Below are positions 33,801 to 43,912 of a stretch of 64,000 bases of DNA, in pieces (positions within the stretch are counted from its first letter, which is position 1; each line of letters opens with the position of its first letter). The stretch comes from Chiua virens (Eukaryota > Basidiomycota > Agaricomycetes > Boletales > Boletaceae), in NCBI GenBank assembly GCA_019787685.1, contig JAHNUO010000007.1, positions 1,860,001 through 1,924,000 of the forward strand, in the 5' to 3' direction. The notes beneath the pieces are model-generated. The model ran no database searches. It worked only from the letters and a program-made list of their open reading frames with translations, and was not told the DNA's origin. The translations under genes were made by a program, and so were the position numbers.

Positions 33801-34294
33801 CGAGGGGAAAGGGGCTGCGATTCAGTGCCTGTGATGTCAGGGGCATCGGGTATTTGTTGTGAGGAAGGTTCAGTCGTAGCCTGCAAGGGTGCTGGGACTT
33901 CTTGAGTATGGGACTGTGGTCTCTGCTGACTCGAAATACTGAGTCAGGGTGAGAAAAGCACGAAAATGGTCAAAACCTTACCTCAGTAACGTCTGAAACC
34001 GTGATCAACACCGAAGGATTCGAGGGCCCTGGAAGATTTACTTGCCTACCACCCTGGAATCCATCTGAGTGGTACGAATTCAAAGAATCCAACAGAAAGC
34101 CGTACCTCATCAGCGTCAAGTCTGACCCGCTTGTTGAGAGGCTCCTCCATCAATAGAAAGGTTGAGTTGGCGCGTGCGAGTCGCTCAGCCTGCGCAGGCC
34201 CAAAAATGTTGCATGTAGCTCGATGCTGCGTCAGGCCTCTCCAGGATAAGAATGTGCGAGCGCAATTGGGGTGGCACCTGAAAGCAGAGGCCAT
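30894..34294 (-). pseudogene. Plavaka transposase, N-terminal and central piece
   Basis: Begins at ATG 34294. The first exon carries a C2H2-like finger (CHPNCARTFLSWRGLTQH). Downstream blocks include VFLHVWDFFTTWFNNFG (33650), SPPWPWANMSIWRIMNW (33500), the GLMFWSDSTRLAQFGHASAW core (32960), RRVYPRIFTYSADYPEK (32600), LLATIQDKGYCPCPHCLIPK (32450), LVVDLLHEFELGILKS (32130) and a helical region with RMYGLSNKKN (31310). The gene has many short introns. It is inactivated by several TGA codons (33438, 32880, near 31766) at positions where the family usually has Arg, plus insertions. It would have catalysed cut-and-paste transposition. Confidence 0.85.
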
Positions 34295-35321
34295 CTTGAC
34301 ACAACGGAAGTTGTGATACGGAAGTGCGAGATAGTGGGAAGCTTGAGATTTTGATGTTAGAGGCTGGAAGTGTTCGAGTTTTGAGCGGCAGAGACCTAGT
34401 TGCTTCAATCTCAGAATTTGAACAGAACAAGAGAAAACGTTGAGAAAACGAGGCAATGATGTCTGTGAAAGGATTGAGAACATGTTGCAATCAAACAAGC
34501 AACCACTCACCGCATGTCCTGATGTCATAGTGATGTCACCGAAAACACTGAAAGCACGTTGGAATCGAAGCACTCGACGTTCCAGCACAATCCAAGCTGA
34601 GAGTCGACATAATGGGTGAATGGATGCCAATGGGAGAAACGAGGCTAAAATAACGCTCAGAGTCATGCCAATCTGATGAAGGATAAAGAGGACGATGAAG
34701 GAAAGCATGCACCTGGGAGGGGACGAAAGTCTGACAACGATTCAGAGGTCCAGGAGAGGGATTCCAAGTCCTTAAACTGAACCTAGACGAAAGCGCTTCA
34801 AAAGGTCTTTAACCCCACTGTCGCTTGATTCGAGGCGACGGGGCGACCTATGGACACAAAGTCCAAAAGCGTTCTCTGTGCAACGCAAAGTCAACACAAG
34901 AGATTTTGAGCGGCACAAAGCCAACTCTGAGAAACAAGAAAATTCGGGCTGGGTCTTGAGGCAGAAGGATTCAGACGAGGAGAAAGCTTGAGTGATTGAT
35001 CAATGTCGACAAGGCAGGGCAAAGGTGGGCGGCAGTGTCAACGTCCGTCTGGGATGCATGATGTATGATGGCTAGGTCCAAGATGAATCGATGTCATTGA
35101 CAAATACGTGTCGCGTATCTGTCTACGTTTCATAATCTAATTGTAATTATTTGTTTTTGTCGTCACGTGGTGTCAATAAGCGGACATTCAAAGTTACACT
35201 ACATTAATTTAATGGCGTAGGGCTGAAATCCCAGGGTTAACCGCACAATGTCGCAAGTGAAAATGGATTGCATAAATTGAGGGGAAAGCTACATTATAAT
35301 CATACATCATACTGTTAAAAA
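34295..35321. other. Intergenic region with one copy of a dispersed repeat
   Basis: 5' flank of the Plavaka gene. Contains the repeat described at 34795-34930; otherwise AT-rich sequence without recognised genes. Confidence 0.5.
34795..34930 (+). repeat. Dispersed cluster repeat, copy 1
   Basis: Contains TATGGACACAAAGTCCAAAA, GCGTTCTCTGTGC and GAGCGGCACAAAGCCAACTC. The same blocks recur at 42538-42735, 43225-43465, 43615-43760 and 46898-47060, near the ends of genes in this cluster. Confidence 0.8.
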
Positions 35322-36176
35322 TTATACATCATGATAGTCGAAGGGAAACCGGTGGGAAAGGAGAGGAGGACGACCAAAGTAATCATAAAACGTCTGGATG
35401 TAAAAAAAACATGCCCGCAACATGACCTCGTATACTTCTACATATTTCGATCCCGGTATCAAATTGGTGTTCGAAAAAGAAGGGTGAGCATCCAGCCAGG
35501 TGGAGAGAAGTAGACAGAATGCATTGAGGACCTGCTCGTTGTCAGAGAAACTGTCCGTGAATCCATGATTGCTAGCTTTGGATGGCAGAGGCTCTGACCA
35601 AAGCATGAGCCCAGAGCTGCCCGGGAAAATACCGCAGATGAAGCTCAGTCGTTCGGAACGATGTTCAGCCCAGAGGCAAGGATTAAGAGCTTGGTCGAGA
35701 GCACAAAGCTCGTATCGCCAGCCAGTCTTGTACAACTCCCATAAAATAGCTTTGATGAGATGGGTCGGGGGGTTGGTCAGCAAGGCGATTGGAATTAATT
35801 TGCCCCGCCATTCCACCTGTTCCTTGGGTGCAAGATTCGATCCTTGCGATGTCAGGGCAGCGAATTCTTCCCCAAACGCTTCCAGCATGGCCAGCTTACT
35901 AGATTTGCTGCTCGTGGCTGCACCTTCCATGTCCTCCTTGAAGGGCATGCCATTGAGAATCTCCCTCCACTGTTGGGGAGATGGGAAGCGGGCGGGGGGG
36001 CTGTGATTGAGCTGACTAATCCACAGCGCGCGAATCGCAAGCCAGTTCATCATGAAGCGTTGGCGACATTCGGGGGACAGTGACGAGATAAGCAGAGGTG
36101 GTTCAGGGACACGATACCCCTGATCCACCAAACCTTTCTTCACCCTGGACGGGTCTTTGTCGATGTGTTTCAACGC
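35322..36176 (-). pseudogene. Plavaka-associated cargo gene 1, C-terminal part
   Basis: An open frame of ~285 codons running from the family C insertion at 36177 to a stop at 35322. Blocks: DQGYRVPEPPLLISSLSPE, NWLAIRALWISQLNH, FPSPQQWREILNG. I recognise this combination as an uncharacterised protein family that is abundant in Agaricomycetes and often near Plavaka transposases. Function unknown; I do not assign one. The upstream part is at 41121-42150, separated by the element with the 4 bp duplication ACGC; the frame is continuous across it (VWVDALKHIDKDPS). Confidence 0.75.
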
Positions 36177-36793
36177 TGAAGGTAATATATCCCGGCTGTA
36201 GTGCAATACTCAGGGGGATTGAAAGAAATAGAAAAGAGGGTGAAGGAATGCAATTCCGTTCGACCCAGGGACAACACTGAGTTGGTGAACAACGAATAAT
36301 GGTTTTTGAGTAGTCCGAGATGAATCTGGGGCGAATCCGGATTAAAACGGATAGAAAGGCGGACACGGCAGTCCGAATCCGGATCGATAAAACACGAGGA
36401 GAGCGAGAGAAAATGAACGTCGACCGAAAACAATGTGAGACAGATGCGCACGGGCAAAGCTACTGTATTTTGTCAATACAGTGAATTTATAGTCCTCGGG
36501 AATACCCTCAGACTTGTCCTAAGTAAGGATAATAATAAAAAAAGAAGGTTTTCGTACAGTATAAAGTTCGAGAGGTACCTGAACGTCCCTGCAAGGGCTG
36601 TGTGACATGGTCTAGCCAATGCTAAGTATGAATAAGGAGCATAAAAAAATAAAATAAAAGAGTCCAAGGCAAAACGGGCACGGATACAGCAATCCGGATG
36701 AGTTCGCACATGCAGACAGATCAGGATCGGGATCGGGTGACGACAGGGTGCGGAAACGTGCTATGCGAGCACAGGGAATACCTATTCCCTACA
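36177..36793 (-). repeat. Family C LTR (3' in element orientation)
   Basis: 617 bp, near-identical partner of 40499-41116. Confidence 0.92.
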
Positions 36794-37036
36794 CCCGATG
36801 GGGACTTTAGATGCTGACTGTCCCCAGTCAGCCCGATGTGTATGGGGATGCGATTGGTGGTTCAACGTGACAGTTGCAGATGGCAGCGGATGGGTCCGGA
36901 TACGCAAGGGTGATGGATACGTCGACAGAGACAATGACAGCGATGAGAGTGATGATAGTAATGACAGAGACGACAGAGATGATGACAAAGATGATGATGA
37001 TGACAATGAGAGTGATGGTGGCTGCACAGTGATGAT

Positions 37037-37468
37037 TGAAACAACCTAGAACAAAACTAGACTGTTAAGAGTAGTGGTTGAAGTGAGAGGGGGTTCAGTC
37101 CAGTGAAGAGGCGAAAACTCCAAGAGAACTTTGTTAGAGCTCTCTGGCTGTCATTCATGGGGTTTATATACTACATGGATATCGGAGTTCTAATCTGAGT
37201 GTGAACTACGTAGATAAGCATAATGTATCCTATTGGATGATAAGGTGTGAATCAGTATGAGTCATAGATAAGAGCATAGCCTTGCACTGCCGATGATGAG
37301 TCAGTGATAAGGGAAATGAAAAGATAAGAGGCATGTGTTGATGGATGCTGTGTTATTGTGGCAGCCAATCGGATATGATCCTTTGGACAGCCTTGACATG
37401 AGATGTTTTATATTTAGAATCGATCAAACGTTGGAGTTGAGAAGTGAGGAAAAGTTGGTATCGTAACA
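37037..37468 (-). repeat. Solo gypsy LTR inside the young family C element
   Basis: 432 bp reverse-complement LTR flanked by ATGAT (37032-37036 and 37469-37473). It shows that gypsy was active after the family C insertion. Confidence 0.95.
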
Positions 37469-38451
37469 ATGATGACCCAAAAACGACAGGAATGACAATG
37501 ACGACTGGTGATAGCGGCACAGTGACGATGATCCGCAAATGACAGGATCGGATAGTGATCGCGATGGTGTGATGCGTGGCTTTTCTGTGTGTCTGTTGTC
37601 TATAGTCTCGCACATGAAGGCACGATGGATGAAGGATGGCCGTAATCTGTGATGCGAAGTGTGTGTGATGGTTTCGTGTTCATCGCAGTGATAGCATCTC
37701 TGGTATGCGTCGATCGTCCTGCGTGAATTCTGCTTGTCCGCATGTGTCTGGTGTGATCCAATGTGATCCGGTTGGCCGAGTTTGCTATCTGCTGCTCGCT
37801 GTGTGATCCGAATACGAAGAAAAGAACTGCATGGTTGAACGTGAAAGAGATGATAAGAAAGAGAAAAACAAAATGAAACCAATTGGCGAGTGTCCGACTC
37901 GGCTTGTCTTCGTCGTGCGTCTTTCGCGTCTATACCTGCAACGGATGCCCTTTTGTGATACCTAAAATGTCCGGAAACGATCTGGATACGACCGGATAAA
38001 GTGTGTTGTGCCTATGCGCGTTCGAAGAGCAGAAGTGGTATGTAGCGGATAAGGGCACGAACTCTAGATGATTGCAATAACAAAGTAGTGAATTGAGTGG
38101 TAGAAGAAATGAATGGACTATACGATCATGTGTTGGTTTTTCTATATGGTATTCTTTTCTTTTCTGCGATGGTTTCTTGTTCGATGAGTAATGATCGATC
38201 ACCGGACTAAACCCGGGGTGAGATAGAGATCTGCCGGACGAATACCGGGGATGAAACAGAGACGAAACGGATATCAAAAGAATGATTTCAATGACTGAAA
38301 TTGTGAAAACGCGAAAAGTTGCATGTGGAAACTGAGGCGGTCTTGTAGACCCCTCCCCCCTGGGTAGGCCATATCTGATGACCTCCCGGTCATCCAGATA
38401 ATGCTGTGGAGAAAGGGTAAGGGTGTCTCAATGATAGTAAAAAAAGAACGG

Positions 38452-40230
38452 TCAGATTCCCGGATCGAAGGGAAAATGCGACTGAACAGTGTTGGCCGGG
38501 TCATTGAATAAACCCGATGTGGGCAAAGACAGCTGAAGCATAAACTGAAACAAAAAGATGTGTGCATTAGTGTAAAATTGAGAGAGAGGGAAACGGATTG
38601 GGAGAGCAGCGAAGGGCATGCGTAGTTTCGATAACCGGCTCAGAACCGATTGAACCGGTGAGGTATGGGTCCTTGGATACGGCCGTAAACGTAGAGGTAG
38701 CGGCTCGGATGAGATGAGTGGTGGCATGGTTGCGGAAGCGAGGGGCAAGGTCAATAGCAGCGAGGGCGGTTTGTTGAAAAAGAACGAGGGTGATGGGTGT
38801 GGCTGCAATGTGCGCACTTCATGGGGTATAGGAACTGCGCAGAAGAGTGCATTTAGCTTCAATCCATGGCCAGAAACCAATCGAACCGGTGAGGTGCTCA
38901 TCCTCGGATACGGTCGTAATTGCAGAGATGGCGGTTTGTTGAGGAAGGACGAGGGCAATGAGAGTGGCTGCAATTTGCGCACTTCATGGGGTATAGGAAC
39001 TGCGCAGAAGAGTGCGTTTAGCTTCGATACCTGACCAGAAACTGATTGAACCGGCAAGGTACTACAAATCCTCGGATATGGCTGTAAATGCAGCGACAGC
39101 GGTTCGGATGTGATAGGCAATGGGACAGCTTTAGGGATGAGAGACCGACTGGGCAATGCGGGTGGTGATGGATCCGACATGATCCGAGCTATCCGGATAG
39201 ATGTTTTCGGTGACGCAGCCGGTGTGCTGCTATTGTGAACGGATGGTGATGATGGCGGATCCGGTGGTGATAAAACAGTCGTGTCCTCTGGAGGCAAGTG
39301 AGGTGGTCGTGCTAAGCCAGGTGGGTGAGAGGGAAGTGAGTGGGATGAGAGTATGTGCCTGGTTGGCCGTTTTGTCATAGCCGAAAATGTCGATCTGCTG
39401 AGCTGCAATCCGGTATTATGTGACGGATGGGTAAGTGGTGGTGCGAGGTTCATTGGTGGCAACTTCATAGTCATCCGGGGTGACAGAGGTGGCAAGGCCA
39501 GCATGGTTGATGGTGAGAGCGATGGGGTAGACGAGTTGGGTTGTGGCATATTCGAAGAGGGTGAAGGTGGTTGGATCAGTCGTGGTGATGGATCCGAGAA
39601 CGTCCGGATTGATGTATGCATGAGTACATCCAGTGGCAGAGAGATTGTGGCTGAGGAGGGTGAGCGTAGTGGGTGAGATGTGTTGGGGCAATCCGGTTCA
39701 TCTTGCTCCTGTGTTTCGGCATGCGGTACCGCAAATTCGACAGCTGTGAGAGGTGGATCAGCACAGACGGGTTCAATCGAGACGTTACCGGATTGCTCAG
39801 GATTGCATTCTACTATCCTTGAATAGACCCGGATGGAATCACTTTGCGGCGTGTGATCTGCTAGATTCGACAAGGTGGACGCTGAGGCAAGGATGGGGTC
39901 GGTGGTGATGTTGATGGATGGTTCTGGAACATAAAGTGGGTAGTCATCGTCGTATGATGAGTACCAGTGCTGGACATCCGCTACGAACGTTGACCAATCC
40001 GGCTGCACTGCGAGTACTTGCTGCGATGTCCGCCATAGCTCGGCGTCTTCTGGGTAGGCATACCAGATGGCTGTATTAATCTTCTGTGCGTCTGTGAGTC
40101 CAATGCTCGTAGCTAACTGATCAACGTATTTCAAAAAGGCAGGTAACTGTGATGGAATGGTCGCATCGAAATGTGGGGCACTAGGGGCAGTCCGGAAGGG
40201 CAGCTGTAGGAGATATCCGGGTGATGGCAT
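38452..40230 (-). CDS. Gag-like protein of family C element
   Basis: 592 codons, ATG at 40230. The first ~130 residues fit the pattern of basidiomycete retrotransposon Gag: FDATIPSQLPAFLKYVDQL, then DAQKINTAIWYAYPEDAELW, then WSTFVADVQHWYSSYDDDYP. The remaining ~450 residues are low-complexity, rich in Ser, Pro and Thr, with a repeated module: FNKPPSL / LNKPPSL followed by PYPR, and 'FCAVPIPHEVR-LQP' twice. No zinc knuckle is visible. It is the only long ORF of the element and is intact here, consistent with recent insertion. It presumably packages the element RNA for mobilisation in trans; that role is inferred. Confidence 0.75.
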   Translation of the reverse strand: MPSPGYLLQLPFRTAPSAPHFDATIPSQLPAFLKYVDQLATSIGLTDAQKINTAIWYAYPEDAELWRTSQQVLAVQPDWSTFVADVQHWYSSYDDDYPLYVPEPSINITTDPILASASTLSNLADHTPQSDSIRVYSRIVECNPEQSGNVSIEPVCADPPLTAVEFAVPHAETQEQDEPDCPNTSHPLRSPSSATISLPLDVLMHTSIRTFSDPSPRLIQPPSPSSNMPQPNSSTPSLSPSTMLALPPLSPRMTMKLPPMNLAPPLTHPSHNTGLQLSRSTFSAMTKRPTRHILSSHSLPSHPPGLARPPHLPPEDTTVLSPPDPPSSPSVHNSSTPAASPKTSIRIARIMSDPSPPALPSRSLIPKAVPLPITSEPLSLHLQPYPRICSTLPVQSVSGQVSKLNALFCAVPIPHEVRKLQPLSLPSSFLNKPPSLQLRPYPRMSTSPVRLVSGHGLKLNALFCAVPIPHEVRTLQPHPSPSFFFNKPPSLLLTLPLASATMPPLISSEPLPLRLRPYPRTHTSPVQSVLSRLSKLRMPFAALPIRFPLSQFYTNAHIFLFQFMLQLSLPTSGLFNDPANTVQSHFPFDPGI

Positions 40231-40498
40231 AGTAACGATTCGGATGGTGGCGCAGGTCGCCGTGTGCCGTGACAGGTGTGTCGTCTGACTTGTCTGACGT
40301 CACTTAGAGTTCTGCGGCAGCGTAAGGGTAGTGGTGCAGGGTTCAATAGGGGTGATGATGCTATGCAAGGAGGTGTTAACCGAGGCGAAAATTTTCTGAG
40401 AGTGAAGTGAAGGTGTGTCATGAGTGAGGTGAATAATGAGTGGATGGGTTGTCGTCGTCTGTACCAACTTCTGGAAGTCCCTCGCGGTGGGCTCCAGT

Positions 40499-41116
40499 TG
40501 AAGGTAATATATCCCGGCTGTAGTGCAATACTCAGGGGGATTGAAAGAAATAGAAAAGAGGGTGAAGGAATGCAATTCCGTTCGACCCAGGGACAACACT
40601 GAGTTGGTGAACAACGAATAATGGTTTTTGAGTAGTCCGAGATGAATCTGGGGCGAATCCGGATTAAAACGGATAGAAAGGCGGACACGGCAGTCCGAAT
40701 CCGGATCGATAAAACACGAGGAGAGCGAGAGAAAATGAACGTCGACCGAAAACAATGTGAGACAGATGCGCACGGGCAAAAGCTACTGTATTTTGTCAAT
40801 ACAGTGAATTTATAGTCCTCGGGAATACCCTCAGACTTGTCCTAAGTAAGGACAATAATAAAAAAAGAAGGTTTTCATACAGTATAAAGTTCGAGAGGTA
40901 CCTGAACGTCCCTGCAAGGGCTGTGTGACATGGTCTAGCCAATGCTAAGTATGAATAAGGAGCATAAAAAAATAAAATAAAAGAGTCCAAGGCAAAACGG
41001 GCACGGATACAGCAATCCGGATGAGTTCGCACATGCAGACAGATCAGGATCGGGATCGGGTGACGACAGGGTGCGGAAACGTGCTATGCGAGCACAGGGA
41101 ATACCTATTCCCTACA
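40499..41116 (-). repeat. Family C LTR (5' in element orientation)
   Basis: 618 bp; outer end carries the palindrome AGGGAATA-CC-TATTCCCT. Confidence 0.92.
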
Positions 41117-41120
41117 ACGC

Positions 41121-42150
41121 GTCGACCCAAACCTGGAAGGCTAGCGGCATCTCGGGCACCTGCAGCTCTACCCACTTGTTGCGACCTGCGGAAATTGCTT
41201 CACAGCAGGTTAGCCCACGCCGTATCGATAATGTCGGTAGACATTGACATGACCTACCTGACTGGGGTCCAGGTCAAGTGTGCTTCTGCTTCTTCTCTGC
41301 TCTCCTGGACTTAGCTTGAGTGGGCATTTTACCTGCTTGTGAGGAAAGCTGAGGGGTGGACAAATCTGAAATGCTGGGCTTCTGGTTGTAAGAAGGTGTA
41401 TAGGCGCGCTGAGTGTGAAAGTGACGATCGAAGCCCCCTTTTCCGAGATACAGGTTTGCAAAGGGTTGGACAGATCTGCCAGCTTCAGCGTACATGCCAT
41501 GGATGATATCGTTGGGAAACGTGAACCTGACATGCTTCTCGATGTTCGTGTCTGGAGTGATTGAGAGGCGGGGACGGATCAACCACACTGGCACACCCAC
41601 GTGGAACAGGTCGTCACAGGTTTTCGTGTCTTGTGTGAAGCATCCCATCCAGTGGGATCGGACAGGAAGGGGGGGACCAGACGGGTAGGCGATATGAGGT
41701 TGAACATAAGTAACATAGTTGATGAATGCCATGATGTCGAGGAAGTACCGTTGGGCTTCGGCAACAAAAACAATGATATCACGGTATGTAAGCGGGTGAG
41801 TGAGGAGCAACATAGTGTCGTGTTTCAGGCTCTGGATCATCCTACTTGCAATGTCCTGCTTGTCACCACGGGTGTTCTTCCATGCCTGGTGGCGCTCAGA
41901 CGCAATCTGATGCAAAGAAACGACGCCGACTGCCTTTTCTTGCTTCAGCTTCCCAACTTGAAAGGCGGCGTGAGGAAGAGGTTCGAAGTCTTCTGGCGTG
42001 GGGCGATACCACGCCCATAACAAAGGGTCGGGCAGTGAGTAGTGCTCCTTGCGATGGATGCAGACAGCATAACAAAATTCTTTACTGTATGTCTGTGGCC
42101 ATTGAAAACAATCCGCTGTACCAAATCGCCCATCTGCTCGAGCCCGCAGT
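41121..42150 (-). pseudogene. Plavaka-associated cargo gene 1, N-terminal part
   Basis: Minus-strand blocks: LLWAWYRPTPEDFEPLPHAA, LLLTHPLTYRDIIVFVAEAQ, RYFLDIMAFINYV, HWMGCFTQDTKTCDDLFHVG, VPVWLIRPR. A TGA at about 41274 interrupts the frame just before a GT-AG intron (41186-41257); the next exon (NKWVELQVPEMPLAFQVWVDA) runs into the family C insertion and continues at 36176. Together this matches the same uncharacterised Agaricomycete family as 35322-36176. The 5' end is unclear and may extend to about 42383. Confidence 0.75.
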
Positions 42151-42537
42151 TCCTCTTAGTTGTTATGGGGTTCGGGGACAAAGGTCATGTTGGGCGAGGT
42201 GTAGACGGTTGTGGCTGCATCATGTCCGGTGGCGATTGATTTGGCGTCCAAGGAATTGTACGTAGCTGGTAGATTGCATGGGTTTTGATCTGAACATAAG
42301 GTATGAGAAGACTTACCATCATGAGCGCGAGTTTGGGGAGCAAATTTCGAGGTCATATCAGTAATGGCTAGAATATGGGTCAAGATCGTGCCGATGGACC
42401 AGGGATTAGGTACAGTACCAGTATTGACAAAGAGTCTAAGGCTGTATCCACCAGAGGTGTGAGATCTGTGTGCAGCGACAAGGTAGTGGGAAGAAGGATT
42501 TCAAATGGAAAGAGCTTCGACCGCGAATCGAGTGACT

Positions 42538-42735
42538 CAGGGGGGTTGAAGGCCTTGGCGATGGGGCGGCCCTATGGACACAAAGTCCAAAAGCGTTCTG
42601 TGCGCGACACGAAGTCAACACAAAGAGAGATCGAGCGGCGCAAAGCCAACTCAGTGAGGATTCCGGGACGAGGGGGCGAGGCTGCGATGAATGTCGTCCA
42701 GGTGCAGAGGCATCACGCGAAGACAGTCTTGAGGG
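42538..42735 (+). repeat. Dispersed cluster repeat, copy 2
   Basis: The longest match: extends from GGGTTGAAGGCC through TATGGACACAAAGTCCAAAA to GTCGTCCAGGTGCAGAGGCA. Near-identical to the inverted copy at 43225-43465 over ~190 bases. Confidence 0.85.
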
Positions 42736-43224
42736 GTAACGAGGCAGAGAGTATCAGGAAGGGTTCAAATGTAAGCGGGGGTGGGAGGTGTAGATCTGAA
42801 TTAAAACCAAGTAGCTATATAGGTTGAGATGGGTCTATTGTCTGATTCAATTATTGCCGATGGACGTGTGGACCGTGTGGATGCATTATTTGTTGTTGTC
42901 GTTGCTTGTTTTCTACAAGCATTGGGAACATCTCAGTATACCCACAGATCCTTGACTCCTGCGTTACGGATCATCAATCATCAATCACACTGGTCACATG
43001 TTGCCTCCTCCATCCCGCCCTCTGGATATATCCGAACAACCCATTGTAGAAGGGATTCAGTAGGCTGAAGTGGGTCACCCGGTAAGTGATGTGCCCTTGA
43101 ATTGTAAGCAATAAGGGCTCGTAGGCTCATACTAACCACCAACGTCTGCCATCCTGGAAGGTCCCTTCAAGGCCGACATCTATCGCCATTGTTGACGAGA
43201 TTGCCGCTCCCACGCCGCTGCCGC

Positions 43225-43465
43225 CACCTTGTCCCTCGGATCAGATTACTGTTACTCCTCAAGATTGTCTCCGCGCGATGCCTCTGCACCTGGACGACAT
43301 TCATTGCAGCCTCGCCCCCTCGTCCCGGAATCCTCACTGAGTTGGCTTTGCGCCGCTCAATCTCTCTTTGCATTGACTTTGTGTCGCGCACAGAACGCTT
43401 TTGGACTTTGTGTCCATAGGGCCGCCCCATCGCCACCGCGAATCGAGCGATAGTGGGGTTGAAGG
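43225..43465 (-). repeat. Dispersed cluster repeat, copy 3 (inverted)
   Basis: Reverse complement of copy 2, with ~500 bases between them. Confidence 0.85.
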
Positions 43466-43614
43466 CCCTTCGAAGCCCTTTCTCCTCAATCCCTTTCTCC
43501 TCCTCGTTCACTTCCTCGAAGGTAGGTACAGTGTTACTGCACTCCTCCCCATCAAACTCATTACTATCCAGTGTCATCAATATGTAACACCCCGGTGTCT
43601 AATAGGGTCACCTT

Positions 43615-43760
43615 CCTCGGACCACGGACCTTGCTGAGCTGGCTTTGTGCCGCTCAAATCTTTTTGTGATGATCTCGTGTCGAACTTGGAAGTGCTTTCC
43701 CCCTTCAACCCTGTCCTCATCTATTTCATCGAAGTAAGTACAGTATCAAAGTCACTTTGT
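43615..43760 (-). repeat. Dispersed cluster repeat, copy 4 (diverged)
   Basis: Retains GAGCTGGCTTTGTGCCGCTC and the neighbouring block; the 'TATGGACAC' part is lost. Confidence 0.6.
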
Positions 43761-43912
43761 TATTGTGCTTCCCCCGCCGTACTCCATCCTTAGCTCATCG
43801 ATATCCCTCTATCTGCTGGGGTCACCCCATGGACCTCACTTCGTGCACTCCATCAAGTGTAAGCACTCCATCAAAGTAAAGCTGCCATTGTGTTAATACT
43901 TCTTTTGATACG

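Larger units (their letters stand above)
36177..41116 (-). mobile_element. Family C LTR element, young, gag-only
   Basis: LTRs 36177-36793 and 40499-41116 differ by about two substitutions and one single-base indel, with ACGC duplicated at 36173-36176 and 41117-41120. Inside is one long minus-strand ORF (38452-40230), then ~1.6 kb with no long coding frame, interrupted by a gypsy solo LTR at 37037-37468. No protease, RT, RNase H or integrase motif is present. The element must therefore be non-autonomous, moved by enzymes of a relative. Confidence 0.92.
42151..43912. other. Intergenic region rich in the dispersed repeat
   Basis: Apart from a possible 5' exon of cargo gene 1 up to ~42383, no gene was recognised. 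It holds an inverted pair of the cluster repeat (42538-42735 and 43225-43465) and a diverged third copy. Confidence 0.5.
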
